A stretch of 64,000 nt of DNA. Origin: Streptomyces sp. V3I7 (GTDB taxonomy: Bacteria; Actinomycetota; Actinomycetes; Streptomycetales; Streptomycetaceae). Below the pieces are notes generated by a model. The model was not told where the DNA came from. It was given only the letters and a program-made list of their open reading frames with translations, and ran no database searches. Within the stretch, counting starts at the first letter, position 1. Every line of letters starts with the position of its first letter. The DNA lies in NCBI RefSeq assembly GCF_030817495.1, contig NZ_JAUSZK010000001.1:1653001-1717000 (forward strand). The letters run 5' to 3'. A program made the position numbers and the translations under genes. Positions 17,246 through 26,896 of the stretch are shown one piece after another.

Positions 17246-17278
17246 GGCGCAGAGAGCGACCGGCGTAAGGCGCAGAGA
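17233..17278 (+). repeat. 23-nt exact tandem duplication at the bL37 stop codon
   Basis: The unit GCGACCGGCGTAAGGCGCAG plus AGA occurs twice head to tail (17233-17255 and 17256-17278). The first copy contains the last codons and TAA stop of bL37. The second lies in the 3' untranslated region before the terminator. Confidence 0.85.
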
Positions 17279-17285
17279 GCTCGAC

Positions 17286-17318
17286 GGGGCGCCGTTCGCT
17301 TCACGCGAGCGGCGCCCC
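17286..17318. terminator. Bidirectional hairpin terminator
   Basis: 14-bp stem starting GGGGCGCCG (arms 17286-17299 and 17305-17318), one mismatch or wobble, with a 5-nt TTCAC loop. It lies between bL37 (plus) and the convergent membrane protein gene (minus). Confidence 0.75.
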
Positions 17319-17334
17319 GGTCTCCCTCACGACC

Positions 17335-18000
17335 TCACGCGGGCGGCGTCCCGTACGGCCCCGCCTGCTCCACGTGCTCGAAGGGGTCCGGGTCCCGCGG
17401 CCCGAACAGGGCCGTCAGCCCCAGGTGCACCAGCAGTGCGCTCACCGGCCAGGCCAGCAGCGCCCCCTTGGCGCCGAGCTTGAGCGGGGCGGAGAACATC
17501 ACGCCCTTGCCGACGGCCTTCGCGTGCGCGATCACGTCCTGGGTGGGCCCGAGCCACACCCCGAGCCGCCACGCCAGCACCGAGCCGAGCAGCCCGCCGA
17601 CGCCGAGCGCCACCGCGAGCGGCGCGCCACCGCGCCGCCGCAGCAGGAACACGGCGAGCGCGCTCACCAGGCCGAAGCCCAGTGCCAGCAGGGTGAACGT
17701 TCCGTCGACACCGGCCGCCTGCTCACCCTCGGTGTCCTTGAGGTAGACCACCCAGGCCTTGTCCACCTGGTCGCCCACCAGCGGCACATGGGGAGCCAGC
17801 CACCACCACAGCAGCCCGAGCAGCAGCCCGCCGAGCGTCATCGCCGCCGTGATCACGGCGGCCTCCCGCACTTCGGTCTTCATCCCGGGACCGTCCTGTT
17901 CGTACACGCCCCCGTCCGCTCCGGCAGGCGGCGACCCCTGCCAGGCCTGGTGCGGGGACTGGTCGTGCGGTGGCGGTGGCGGAGTCAGCGGTGCGGTCAC
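17335..18000 (-). CDS. Four-helix membrane protein (possibly DUF2567)
   Basis: 221 residues: a Pro-rich cytoplasmic N terminus (about 1-40), then four hydrophobic segments, AAVITAAMTLGGLLLGLLWWW, FTLLALGFGLVSALAVFLL, LAVALGVGGLLGSVLAWRLG and GALLAWPVSALLVHLGL. The region between helices 1 and 2, with VGDQVDKAWVVYLKDTEGEQA, is polar and probably external. The architecture resembles actinobacterial DUF2567 proteins, an assignment from memory and not certain. I chose the GTG at 18000 (MTAPLTPP) as the first start with an AGG just upstream. It follows the ABC permease in the same direction. Confidence 0.75.
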   Translation of the reverse strand: MTAPLTPPPPPHDQSPHQAWQGSPPAGADGGVYEQDGPGMKTEVREAAVITAAMTLGGLLLGLLWWWLAPHVPLVGDQVDKAWVVYLKDTEGEQAAGVDGTFTLLALGFGLVSALAVFLLRRRGGAPLAVALGVGGLLGSVLAWRLGVWLGPTQDVIAHAKAVGKGVMFSAPLKLGAKGALLAWPVSALLVHLGLTALFGPRDPDPFEHVEQAGPYGTPPA

Positions 18001-18034
18001 CCTGACATCGTGCCAGGTCGCCCGGTACGGCGCG

Positions 18035-18859
18035 TCACCGGACGGCGGCCCGCCGGTAGGCCCAGGAGGCCACGGCGAGCGACACCACCCCGACGATCGC
18101 GCACACCCCCAGGTCAGCGGCGACGAGCGCCCAGTCGGGGTGCGGGGCGAAGGTGCGCGCGTAGGCCTCGACACCGTAGGTCGACGGCAGCAGGTCCCGC
18201 GCGAGGCGGACGATCCCCGGCATCCGGTCGGCCGGGAGCACCCCGAGCAGCAGGGCCGCCGACATGCCCAACTGGCCGAGCAGGGTCGCCAGTTCCGGCC
18301 GGGGCGCGAGCAGCCCGAAGGCGGCGCCGAGCCCGGAGAGCGCGGCGCCCGCGAGCGGGATCACGGAGGCCAGGATCCACAGGTTCGTCAGCGGCAGCCC
18401 GAACAGCACGGACCCGAGGACGGCGGTGACCAGGGTGCCGGGCACGGTGAAGGAGGCGTACGCGCCGGCCGCGCCGAGCACCACCGCGGCGGGCGGCACG
18501 GGCAGCGTGGCGTAGTGGTCGAGCCCGCCGCCGGCCCGCAGCTGCCCGAAGTACTGCGACAGCAGGTTCAGGGCGACGTAGGCGACGACCACGACCGACG
18601 AGCCGGCCACCACGGCCCGGGCCTCGGCCGGGGTGTCCACCACGCCGCGCATCATGACCATGATGCCGACGGACTGGAAGGTCGCCACGAACAGCAGCGG
18701 GATGCGTGCCACGCGCGCGCGGGACAGCTGCGCCCGGTAGACGGCGGCCAGCGACGGCCACAGCCGGGCGCGCGGTCCGAGCTTCGCGGCGCCGCGGACC
18801 GGCGGCTCCGCCAGGGTCCGGGCCCGGCCCGACACGGCCTCGGCGGATACGACACTCAC
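18035..18859 (-). CDS. ABC-2 type transporter permease
   Basis: 274-residue permease with six membrane segments, starting at IPLLFVATFQSVGIMVMM. The GxxxPxS-like region typical of ABC-2 exporters appears as ARDLLPSTYGVEAYARTF. It pairs with the ATPase gene 43 nt upstream. The substrate is unknown; the subfamily includes drug and polyketide exporters. Confidence 0.88.
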   Translation of the reverse strand: MSVVSAEAVSGRARTLAEPPVRGAAKLGPRARLWPSLAAVYRAQLSRARVARIPLLFVATFQSVGIMVMMRGVVDTPAEARAVVAGSSVVVVAYVALNLLSQYFGQLRAGGGLDHYATLPVPPAAVVLGAAGAYASFTVPGTLVTAVLGSVLFGLPLTNLWILASVIPLAGAALSGLGAAFGLLAPRPELATLLGQLGMSAALLLGVLPADRMPGIVRLARDLLPSTYGVEAYARTFAPHPDWALVAADLGVCAIVGVVSLAVASWAYRRAAVR

Positions 18860-18902
18860 GTAGTGCTGCCCTTCCTCACACCGATGACACCGATGCCCTC
18901 GC

Positions 18903-19922
18903 TCACGCCTTCACCAGCCCCTGCCGTGCGGCCCCGCCCAGCGTCAGGTAGACATCCTCCAGGCTGGGCGTGGTGAGCGTGAAGTCGTCCAGCGCGGCGA
19001 ACGCGGCCCCGCCGGTCACCGTGGCGACGACCGCGCGGGCCTCCTCGGGCACCAGCCGGAGCGTCCAGCGGCGCCCGGACTGCTCGGCCCGCTCCCGCAG
19101 CGCGGCGATCTCGGGCACCCCCAGGGGCGCCGCCTCCCGCCACACCAGCTCGACGCGCACCTCGTCGGCGACGCGCTCCTTGAGCCCGGCCGGGGTGTCG
19201 CAGGCGATGACCCGGCCCCGGTCCAGGACGGCGACCCGGTCGAGGACGGACTCGGCCTCGATGACGTTGTGGGTGACCAGCAGCACGGTCGTGCCGTGCT
19301 CGGCGCGCCGCCGGTCGACGGCCGCCCAGACCGCGCGCCGGGCCACCGGGTCCATGCCGGTGGTCGGCTCGTCGAGGACCAGCAGGGGCCGCTGCCCGAC
19401 GAGGGCGGCGGCGAAGCAGGCGAGCCGGCGCTGTCCGCCGGAGAGCTTCTTCAGCGGGCGCCCGGCGATCGGGGCGAGCCCCAGCTCGTCGAGGACGTCG
19501 TCCCGCGCGGCCCGCGCCTGGCGTACGTCGAGTCCGCGCAGCCGTCCGGTGGTCTCGGCGGCGAGGGAGACGGTCAGCTCGTCGAGGGCGGTCGACTCCT
19601 GGCCGAGGTAGGCGAGGATCCGGGCGGCCCGCTCGGGGTGCCGGACGATGTCGTGGCCGAGGATCCCGACGCTGCCGTCGTCGGGGCGCAGCAGCCCGGT
19701 GAGCTGCCGTACGAGGGTGGACTTGCCGGCGCCGTTCGGCCCGAGCAGTCCGAAGATCTCCCCGCGCCCGACGTCCAGGTCGATCCCGTCGGTGGCCCGG
19801 ACCTCGGGCACGGCCGGTGTGCCGCGGCGCGCGGGGACGGCCGGGTAGGTCTTGGTCAGCCCGCGTACGGCGCACACGACGTCGTGCTGATGCCGAGGTG
19901 CCGGTGCCGCGCGCGTACTCAC
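18903..19922 (-). CDS. ABC transporter ATP-binding protein (DrrA-like)
   Basis: 339-residue ATPase. Walker A is GPNGAGKST, the ABC signature is KLSGGQRRL, Walker B is LLVLDEPTTGMDP and the switch His is in LLVTHNV. The extra C-terminal domain (VELVWREAAPLG to SLEDVYLTLGG) is typical of DrrA/CcmA-type exporter ATPases. The GTG at 19922 (MSTRAAP) is chosen, although no clear ribosome binding site precedes it; a GTG just before CAVRGLTKTYP is an alternative. It forms an exporter with the downstream permease. Confidence 0.92.
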   Translation of the reverse strand: MSTRAAPAPRHQHDVVCAVRGLTKTYPAVPARRGTPAVPEVRATDGIDLDVGRGEIFGLLGPNGAGKSTLVRQLTGLLRPDDGSVGILGHDIVRHPERAARILAYLGQESTALDELTVSLAAETTGRLRGLDVRQARAARDDVLDELGLAPIAGRPLKKLSGGQRRLACFAAALVGQRPLLVLDEPTTGMDPVARRAVWAAVDRRRAEHGTTVLLVTHNVIEAESVLDRVAVLDRGRVIACDTPAGLKERVADEVRVELVWREAAPLGVPEIAALRERAEQSGRRWTLRLVPEEARAVVATVTGGAAFAALDDFTLTTPSLEDVYLTLGGAARQGLVKA

Positions 19923-20004
19923 AAGGGAGGAGACTACGGGGTGCGCGGCCTTTACTCGCCTTTGGGGCCGCTCCCGCGGATCCCCCGCGGTGTGCCCTGC
20001 GGGT

Positions 20005-21249
20005 TCACTCCCCGGCGGCCGCGTGCTCCGCCGCCGTGCGGACGTCGATCTCGCGCCAGAAGCCGGCTCGGATGGCGTAGCGGTCGTGCTCGTCGATCTG
20101 GTCGTCCTTGTGGGCGAGCAGGCCGAACCGGGCGGCGTAGCGCAGCAGTTCGCCGTCGATGCGGTGCGGGATGCGCGGGTACATGCCGGACAGCTTCTGC
20201 AGGTGGACCTGGTCGCCGAGCCGGGCCATCCAGCGCCGGGCGAAGACCTGTCCGACCTCGTACGGGTCACCGCCGACGGTCGTGATGTCCTCCTCCCGGT
20301 CGGCCCAGCGCTGCTCGGCCGTGGTGAGCTGGGCGAGCGTCGGCATGGAGGCGGCGTCGGCGGACTCCGCGGTGCCGCCGGGCCGGTCGACCCAGCCCTT
20401 GTCGGAGGACCAGCGCAGGGTGGCGGTCGAGGGGGTCCCGGGGTGCTGGACGCCGTGGGTGCCGGGGGCGTGCAGCGCGGCGAGGTCCTTGGGGGTGGGG
20501 ACGCCGCCGCCCTTGGCCGCGGCCGTGCGCTCCTGCGTCCCGTTGCCCGGCGCGTGGGCGGCGGAGGCGTGGTCCTCCTGCTCGGCGGCCCGCTCGGCCG
20601 CGGCGGCGAGCGCGGAGTCGGGCAGCGGGGCGGAGAGAATCGCGGCGATCTCGGGCCGGGGCACCGGGGGCGGGGCGCAGACGCCGGTGAGTTCCTTGGC
20701 GCGGACGGCCTTGGTGATCCACGTCCGGTCCAGCACGCGCCGCTCGTCGGCCTCGGCGACCAGGTCCTCGGACTGGTTGTAGTCGCCGTCGGCGGCCTGG
20801 ACGGCCCACAGGTGGACGGCGACGCCGTGCTCCTTGGCAGCCATCATGCCCGGCAGCAGGTCGCCGTCGCCGGTGACGAGGACGATGTCGGAGCAGGCGC
20901 GGTTGCGGGCCAGCTCGGTGAGCTCGGCGTGCATGGCGGCGTCCACGCCCTTCTGGGCCCAGCGTCCGTCGCTGCGGGTCAGGGCGCCCAGCCGGACGGT
21001 GACCCTGGGCATCACGCGCAGCCTGCGGTGCTCGGGCTGGGGGACGCGGTCCGGGGCGCCGTCGAACCAGTAGATGCGCAGCAGGGGGCGCTCGGTGTCC
21101 GACTCGGCTCGCTCGCGCAGCGCTTGGACCAACGCGGGGTGGTCGACGGTGATCCGGGACCGCGACGGCTCACCGGCGAGGAGGCTGGCGGCGGCCCCCA
21201 GCAGATACCCGGCGTCCACCAGCACGATGCAGCGGTCCACGCGACTCAC
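20005..21249 (-). CDS. NYN (PIN-like) domain nuclease candidate
   Basis: 414-residue protein. The N-terminal NYN domain (about 1-170) has the expected acidic residues: CIVLVDAGYLLG at the start, VDAAMHAEL in the middle and DIVLVTGDGDLLPGM, which together form the PIN-like metal site. A variable linker follows, and then a conserved C-terminal module (DPYEVGQVFARRWMARLGD to YAIRAGFWREIDVRTA) that may bind nucleic acid. RNA cleavage is likely but the target is unknown. Divergent from the small basic gene at 21468. Confidence 0.82.
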   Translation of the reverse strand: MSRVDRCIVLVDAGYLLGAAASLLAGEPSRSRITVDHPALVQALRERAESDTERPLLRIYWFDGAPDRVPQPEHRRLRVMPRVTVRLGALTRSDGRWAQKGVDAAMHAELTELARNRACSDIVLVTGDGDLLPGMMAAKEHGVAVHLWAVQAADGDYNQSEDLVAEADERRVLDRTWITKAVRAKELTGVCAPPPVPRPEIAAILSAPLPDSALAAAAERAAEQEDHASAAHAPGNGTQERTAAAKGGGVPTPKDLAALHAPGTHGVQHPGTPSTATLRWSSDKGWVDRPGGTAESADAASMPTLAQLTTAEQRWADREEDITTVGGDPYEVGQVFARRWMARLGDQVHLQKLSGMYPRIPHRIDGELLRYAARFGLLAHKDDQIDEHDRYAIRAGFWREIDVRTAAEHAAAGE

Positions 21250-21467
21250 CCTCTTTCCGGGAGGTTTGCTTCGGGCTGTGCTTCGAGTCTGCCCGACCGC
21301 GCGGGCGTTAACGGCCCGAACTCGATCTTCGGCGTGGCGTTTCGGGGTGCGGTATGCCCGACGAGCCCTGTCACAGACGGTAATTGTCCGACATGCGAGT
21401 TATGTCGACACATGTGAATCTGAGGACGGCCCTGGCCCCTAGATTCCCCCTCAGGAGGCAGATCACC

Positions 21468-21647
21468 ATGGCCAAGAACAAGAACCGCAAACAGGGTGCC
21501 CCCCAGAACCGCGCCTCGCAGGCCGAGCAGGCCAAGGAGCAGGCGCACCGGGCGTCCACGGAGGCGCACGAGTCCCCCGTCATGCACGCCCCGGGCAGCC
21601 CGGCGGATGTTGCTCGTAAGCAGCAGAAGCGCTTCGGCCACAACTGA
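21468..21647 (+). CDS. 59-aa basic hydrophilic protein, function unknown
   Basis: Begins MAKNKNRKQGAPQNRASQAE and ends KQQKRFGHN: highly charged, Gln/Lys/Ala-rich, with no hydrophobic core, probably disordered. I chose the ATG at 21468 because AGGAGG lies about 10 nt upstream; an in-frame start at 21384 has none. Upstream are short palindromes (TGTCGACA and CACATGTG, about 21410-21420) that could be regulatory. A strong hairpin follows. Similar small proteins occur in many streptomycetes without known function. Confidence 0.8.
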   Translation: MAKNKNRKQGAPQNRASQAEQAKEQAHRASTEAHESPVMHAPGSPADVARKQQKRFGHN

Positions 21648-21664
21648 GGCCCGCGCAGGCAGCC

Positions 21665-21702
21665 GAGAGGGGTGCACCCGTGACGACGGGTGCACCCCTC
21701 TC
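21665..21702. terminator. 17-bp perfect hairpin terminator
   Basis: Arms 21665-21681 and 21686-21702 (starting GAGAGGGGTGCACCCGT) pair without mismatch around a 4-nt GACG loop. It lies between the small basic gene and the end of dnaE, which converge. No T-tract follows, as is common in Streptomyces. Confidence 0.8.
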
Positions 21703-21732
21703 GCGCTGTGGGCCGCGCTCACGCGGCGCCGC

Positions 21733-24700
21733 TCAGCCGGCCAGGCAGGACGGGCCCAGCAGCACCTTCAAGTCGCCGAACAGCGCCGGGTCCGGCTTCA
21801 CCCGATGCCGGTCCAGCCGCAGCACCGTCGTCTTGCGCGGGCCCTGGAGCTTGATGCGGACCTCGCTGTCGCCCTTGTGGTGGGTGAGGATCTCACCGAG
21901 GCGGCTGATCATCGGCGGGGTCACCTTGACCGCCGGAATGGTCAGCACCACGGGCGCGTTGGTGCCCGCGTTGGACAGGTCCGGGACCATCAGCTCCATC
22001 GCGACGAGCCGCGGCACGTCCTCGCGCTTGTCCAGGCGTCCCTTGACGAACACCACGGCGTCCTCGACGAGTTGGGTCGACACCAGCTGGTACGTCGCCG
22101 GGAAGAACATGCACTCGATGGAGCCCGCGAGGTCCTCGACCGTGGCGATCGCCCAGGCGTTGCCCTGCTTGGTCATCTTGCGCTGCAGGCCCGAGATGAT
22201 GCCGCCGATGGTGACCACCGCGCCGTCGGCGTGCTCGCCTCCGGTGAGCTGGGAGATGCCCGCGTCGGCCTTGTCGGACAGCACGTGCTCCAGGCCGAAG
22301 AGCGGGTGGTCGGAGACGTACAGACCGAGCATCTCCCGTTCCTGGGCGAGCAGATAGGTCTTGTCCCACTCCTCGGTCGTGAACTCCACGTCGAGTCCGA
22401 AGCCGGGCTCGCTGCTGTCCTCCTCGCCCATGCCGCCGAAGAGGTCGAACTGCCCCTCCGCCTCCTTGCGCTTGACCGCGACCACGTTGTCGATCATCGG
22501 CTCGTACTGCGCGGTGAGGCCCTTGCGGGTGTGGCCCATCGAGTCGAACGCGCCCGCCTTGATCAGGGATTCGGTGGTGCGCTTGTTGCAGGCGACCGCC
22601 TCGACCTTGTCGAGGTAGTCGGGGAAGGAGCTGTACTTCCCCTTGGCCTTGCGGCCGCGGATGATCGCCTCGACCACGTTGGTGCCGACGTTGCGGACCG
22701 CGGAGAGGCCGAAGAGGATCACGTCGTCGCCCTGGGCGGCGAAGTTGGACTCGGACTCGTTGACGTTCGGCGGGAGCACCCTGATGCCCATGCGGCGGCA
22801 CTCGTTGAGGTAGACCGCCGACTTGTCCTTGTCGTCCTTGACGGAGGTCAGCAGCGCGGCCATGTACTCGGCGGGGTGGTTCGCCTTCAAGTAGGCGGTC
22901 CAGTACGACACCAGGCCGTACGCGGCCGAGTGCGCCTTGTTGAACGCGTAGCCGGCGAACGGGACCAGCACGTCCCACAGGGCCTGGATGGCCTCGTCGC
23001 TGAAGCCCTTGTCGCGGGCGCCCTTCTGGAACAGGACGAAGTTCTTCGCCAGTTCCTCGGGCTTCTTCTTGCCCATCACGCGGCGGAGGATGTCGGCCTC
23101 GCCGAGCGAGTAACCGGCGATGATCTGGGCGGCCTTCTGCACCTGCTCCTGGTAGACGATCAGGCCGTGGGTGACGTCCAGGACCTCCCTGAGGGGCTCT
23201 TCGAGCTCCTTGTGGATCGGCGTGATCTCCTGGAGGCCGTTCTTGCGCAGCGCGTAGTTGGTGTGCGAGTCCATGCCCATCGGGCCGGGACGGTAGAGCG
23301 CGGAGACGGCGGAGATGTCTTCGAAGTTGTCGGGTTTCATCAGCCGCAGCAGGGAGCGCATGGGCCCGCCGTCGAACTGGAACACGCCGAGGGTGTCGCC
23401 GCGCTGGAGCAGTTCGAAGGTCGTCGGGTCGTCGAGCGGCAGGCTCAGGAGATCGATGTCGATCCCCTTGTTGGCCTTCACCATCTTGACGGCGTCGTCC
23501 ATGATCGTGAGGTTGCGCAGGCCCAGGAAGTCCATCTTCAGCAGGCCGAGCGACTCACAGCTCGGGTAGTCCCACTGCGTGATGGTCACGCCGTCGGTGT
23601 GCCTCACCCAGACCGGGACGTGGTCGGTGATGGTCTCGCTGGACATGATCACGCCGGCGGCGTGCACACCCATCTGCCGGACCAGGCCCTCGACGCCCTT
23701 GGCGGTGTCGATGACCTTCTTCACGTCCGGCTCGTTCTCGTACATCCCGCGGATCTCGCCGGCCTCGCTGTAGCGCGGGTGCGAGGGGTCGGTGATCCCG
23801 TTCAGGTCGATGCCCTTGCCGAGGACGTCGGCGGGCATCGCCTTGGTGAGCCGGTCGCCCATGGCGTACGGGTAGCCCAGCACGCGCGCGGAGTCCTTGA
23901 TCGCGTTCTTCGCCTTGATCTTGCCGTACGTGCCGATCATGGCGACCTTGTCGGCGCCGTACTTCTCCGTCACGTACCGGATCACCTCGACGCGCCTGCG
24001 CTCGTCGAAGTCGATGTCGACGTCGGGCATGGAGACGCGCTCGGGGTTGAGGAACCGCTCGAAGATCAGGCCGTGCGGGATCGGGTCGAGGTCGGTGATG
24101 CCCATGGCGTAGGCGACGATCGAGCCGGCCGCGGAGCCTCGGCCGGGGCCGACCGCGATGCCGTTGTTCTTGGCCCACATGATGAAGTCGGCGACCACGA
24201 GGAAGTAGCCCGGGAACCCCATCTGGATGATGACGTCCATCTCGTACTCGGCCTGCTTCTGGCGGTCCTCGGGGATGCCGCCGGGGAAGCGGCGCTCCAT
24301 GCCGCGGCGGACCTCCTCCTGGAACCAGGTGATCTCGGTGTAGCCCTCGGGGATGTCGAACTTGGGCATGAGGTCGCGCTTCTCGAACATGCCTGTGGTG
24401 TCGATCTGCTCGGCCACCAGCAGCGTGTTGCGGCAGCCCTCCTGCCAGGCGTCCGAGGAGTCGATGGCGTACATCTCGTCCGTGGACTTCAGGTAGTAGC
24501 CGGTGCCGTCGAACCTGAAGCGGTCGGGGTCGGAGAGGTTCTTGCCGGTCTGGATGCACAGCAGGGCGTCGTGCGCGCCGGCCTCGTGCGCGTACGTGTA
24601 GTGCGAGTCGTTGGTGACCAGCGGCGGGATGCCGAGCTTCTTGCCGATCTCCAGCAGGCCGTCACGGACCCGGCGCTCGATCTCGATGCCGTGGTCCATC

Positions 24701-25272
24701 AGCTCCAGGAAGTAGCGGTCCTTGCCGAAGATGTCCTGGTAGTCGGCCGCCGCCTTCAGGGCCTCGTCGTACTGCCCGAGGCGCAGCCGCGTCTGGAGTT
24801 CGCCGGAGGGGCAGCCGGTGGAGGCGATCAGGCCCTCCGACCACTGGGCGATGGTCTCCTTGTCCATACGCGGCCACTTCTGGAGCCAGCCCTCGGCGTA
24901 CGCGTCCGAGGACAGCCGGAAGAGGTTGTGCAGGCCCGTGCTGTTCGCCGCCCAGATCGTCTTGTGCGTGTAACCACCCGAACCGGAGACGTCGTCCCGC
25001 TTCTGGTGCGGCTGGCCCCACTGGATCTTGCGCTTGTTGCGCCGGGACTCGGGCGCGACATAGGCCTCGATCCCGATGATCGGGGTGACTCCGGCCTTCT
25101 GCGCGGAATGGAAGAAGTCGTACGCCCCGTGGAGGTTGCCGTGGTCGGACATGGCGATGTGCGTCATGCCCATCTCATTGCAGGCGTTGAACATGTCCTT
25201 GAGCCGCGCGGCACCGTCCAGCAGCGAGTACTGGGTGTGGACGTGCAGGTGCGTGAAGGGCGGCTTGGACAC
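21733..25272 (-). CDS. dnaE: DNA polymerase III alpha subunit
   Basis: 1179-residue replicative polymerase of the DnaE1 type. The N-terminal PHP domain has the metal-binding HLHVHTQYSLLDG and MSDHGNLHG. The polymerase active-site Asp pair is in PDVDIDFDERRR, with GPGRGSAAGS preceding. The tandem helix-hairpin-helix, OB-fold (VVTIGGIISGLQRK) and C-terminal regions follow in the normal order. I chose the GTG at 25272 (MSKPPFTHL), with GGAGG 8 nt upstream; an open frame running to 26781 is antisense to the DUF2252 gene. The length equals that typical of Streptomyces DnaE1. Confidence 0.97.
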   Translation of the reverse strand: MSKPPFTHLHVHTQYSLLDGAARLKDMFNACNEMGMTHIAMSDHGNLHGAYDFFHSAQKAGVTPIIGIEAYVAPESRRNKRKIQWGQPHQKRDDVSGSGGYTHKTIWAANSTGLHNLFRLSSDAYAEGWLQKWPRMDKETIAQWSEGLIASTGCPSGELQTRLRLGQYDEALKAAADYQDIFGKDRYFLELMDHGIEIERRVRDGLLEIGKKLGIPPLVTNDSHYTYAHEAGAHDALLCIQTGKNLSDPDRFRFDGTGYYLKSTDEMYAIDSSDAWQEGCRNTLLVAEQIDTTGMFEKRDLMPKFDIPEGYTEITWFQEEVRRGMERRFPGGIPEDRQKQAEYEMDVIIQMGFPGYFLVVADFIMWAKNNGIAVGPGRGSAAGSIVAYAMGITDLDPIPHGLIFERFLNPERVSMPDVDIDFDERRRVEVIRYVTEKYGADKVAMIGTYGKIKAKNAIKDSARVLGYPYAMGDRLTKAMPADVLGKGIDLNGITDPSHPRYSEAGEIRGMYENEPDVKKVIDTAKGVEGLVRQMGVHAAGVIMSSETITDHVPVWVRHTDGVTITQWDYPSCESLGLLKMDFLGLRNLTIMDDAVKMVKANKGIDIDLLSLPLDDPTTFELLQRGDTLGVFQFDGGPMRSLLRLMKPDNFEDISAVSALYRPGPMGMDSHTNYALRKNGLQEITPIHKELEEPLREVLDVTHGLIVYQEQVQKAAQIIAGYSLGEADILRRVMGKKKPEELAKNFVLFQKGARDKGFSDEAIQALWDVLVPFAGYAFNKAHSAAYGLVSYWTAYLKANHPAEYMAALLTSVKDDKDKSAVYLNECRRMGIRVLPPNVNESESNFAAQGDDVILFGLSAVRNVGTNVVEAIIRGRKAKGKYSSFPDYLDKVEAVACNKRTTESLIKAGAFDSMGHTRKGLTAQYEPMIDNVVAVKRKEAEGQFDLFGGMGEEDSSEPGFGLDVEFTTEEWDKTYLLAQEREMLGLYVSDHPLFGLEHVLSDKADAGISQLTGGEHADGAVVTIGGIISGLQRKMTKQGNAWAIATVEDLAGSIECMFFPATYQLVSTQLVEDAVVFVKGRLDKREDVPRLVAMELMVPDLSNAGTNAPVVLTIPAVKVTPPMISRLGEILTHHKGDSEVRIKLQGPRKTTVLRLDRHRVKPDPALFGDLKVLLGPSCLAG

Positions 25273-25503
25273 GGTTCGGGCCTCCAAGGGAAACTGCCGC
25301 GGACGATCCGGGGATCGCCTGCTGACCGTTTGCGGACGGACTGGGGGACAGCTCGGAAGTCTATGCCCCGGCACTGACACTCGACGGGCTTCAGCGCGTA
25401 CGGTCGTGCGCGGGCCCGGGCACGACCGCGTACCGTCGCCCGTTGGACACGGCAGAAACGCCGTCGTACCCGATCCAGCACCTGCACCAGGAGGCACCCA
25501 GCG

Positions 25504-26829
25504 ATGTCGGTCCCCCAGCTCAGCGACGAGCAGCGCGGCGAGGAGATCCTCGCCGTCTTCGACACCGCCTTCGGCCAGCTTCTGGCCGCCGACCCCGCCG
25601 CGTTCCACGTGAAGTTCCGGAAGATGGCGGCGTCGGCCTTCGCGTTCTACCGGGGCACGGCGTGCCTCTTCTACCACGACCTGGACGCCGAGAAGCGCGG
25701 CGGACCGTACCTGGACGAGCGCACCTCGCGTGTGTGGATCCACGGTGACCTGCACGCCGAGAACTTCGGCACGTACATGGACGCGAACGGCCGCCTGGTC
25801 TTCAACGTCAACGACTTCGACGAGGCGTACGTCGGCCCCTTCACCTGGGACCTGAAGCGCTTCTCGGCCTCCGTCGCCCTGATCGGGTACGCGAAGGCGC
25901 TCAGCGACGAGCAGATCACCGACCTGGTGCGGGTGTACGCGGGCGCGTACCGCGAGCGCGTCCACGACCTGGCGACCGGCGCCAAGAGCGACGAGGTGCC
26001 GCCGTTCACGCTCGACACCGCGCGCGGGCCGCTCCTGGACGCGCTGCGCGACGCCCGTTCGCTGACCCGGTTCGGGCTGCTGGACTCGATGTCCGAGATC
26101 CGTGACTTCGAGCGCCGCTTCGCGCCCGGGGCCGGCTCCATCGAGCTGGACGCCGCCACCCGCTACAAGGTGCTGGCCGCCTTCGACGGCTACCTGGAGA
26201 CGCTCCCGGAGACCTCCCTGGCCCGCCCGGACTCCTACCGGGTCAAGGACGTGGTCGGCCGGCGCGGCATCGGCATCGGCTCGGCGGGCCTGCCGTCGTA
26301 CAACATCATGCTGGAGGGCCACAGCGACGCCCTCGAGAACGACGTCGTGATCTACATGAAGCAGGCCCAGACCCCGGCGGTCTCCCGGCACATCACGGAC
26401 CCGGCGATCCGCGACTACTTCCAGCACGAGGGCCACCGCACGGTGATCTCCCAGCGCGCCCTGCAGGCGCACGCCGACCCGTGGCTGGGCTGGACCGAGC
26501 TGGACGGGGCCGGTCAGCTGGTCGCCGAGATCTCGCCGTACGCCGTTGACCTGGACTGGGGCGACATCGACGACCTGGAGGAGATCGCGGCCGTCGTCGC
26601 CGACCTGGGCCGGGCCACCGCCACGATGCACGCGGCCGCGGACACCACCTCGGGCGAGTCGCTGGTGCCGTTCTCCACGGAGCGGGCCATCGACGCGGCG
26701 ATCGCCGCCGACGAGGAGGGCTTCGCGGACGTACTGGTGGACTTCGCCCACGACTACGGCGCCCGCGCGCGGGCCGACCACCAGATCTTCGTCGACCTGT
26801 TCCGCAACGGCCGGATCCCCGGCCTGTGA
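25504..26829 (+). CDS. DUF2252 family (kinase-like fold) protein
   Basis: 441-residue protein with the phosphotransferase-like core HGDLHAENFGTYMD and VFNVNDFDEAYVGPFTWDLKR, which resembles the catalytic HxDxxxxN and metal-binding D of aminoglycoside kinase-like folds. The C-terminal FAHDYGARARADHQIFVDLF is also characteristic. The ATG is preceded by CAGGAGG. The substrate is unknown, so kinase activity is an inference. The 230-bp gap to divergent dnaE holds the promoters of both genes. Confidence 0.88.
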   Translation: MSVPQLSDEQRGEEILAVFDTAFGQLLAADPAAFHVKFRKMAASAFAFYRGTACLFYHDLDAEKRGGPYLDERTSRVWIHGDLHAENFGTYMDANGRLVFNVNDFDEAYVGPFTWDLKRFSASVALIGYAKALSDEQITDLVRVYAGAYRERVHDLATGAKSDEVPPFTLDTARGPLLDALRDARSLTRFGLLDSMSEIRDFERRFAPGAGSIELDAATRYKVLAAFDGYLETLPETSLARPDSYRVKDVVGRRGIGIGSAGLPSYNIMLEGHSDALENDVVIYMKQAQTPAVSRHITDPAIRDYFQHEGHRTVISQRALQAHADPWLGWTELDGAGQLVAEISPYAVDLDWGDIDDLEEIAAVVADLGRATATMHAAADTTSGESLVPFSTERAIDAAIAADEEGFADVLVDFAHDYGARARADHQIFVDLFRNGRIPGL

Positions 26830-26896
26830 CCGCCCCCGGGCTCACAGGAACCCTTTAGGGGTGTCTTACCGGAGCCCGTGACACACTCTCCACGCT

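Noticed and set aside
21496..25377. 1293-codon open frame on the plus strand
   Set aside because: It is the antisense of dnaE. The composition is a GC-skew artefact (Val/Leu/Asp/Arg-rich, no domain), while the minus strand encodes a complete polymerase.
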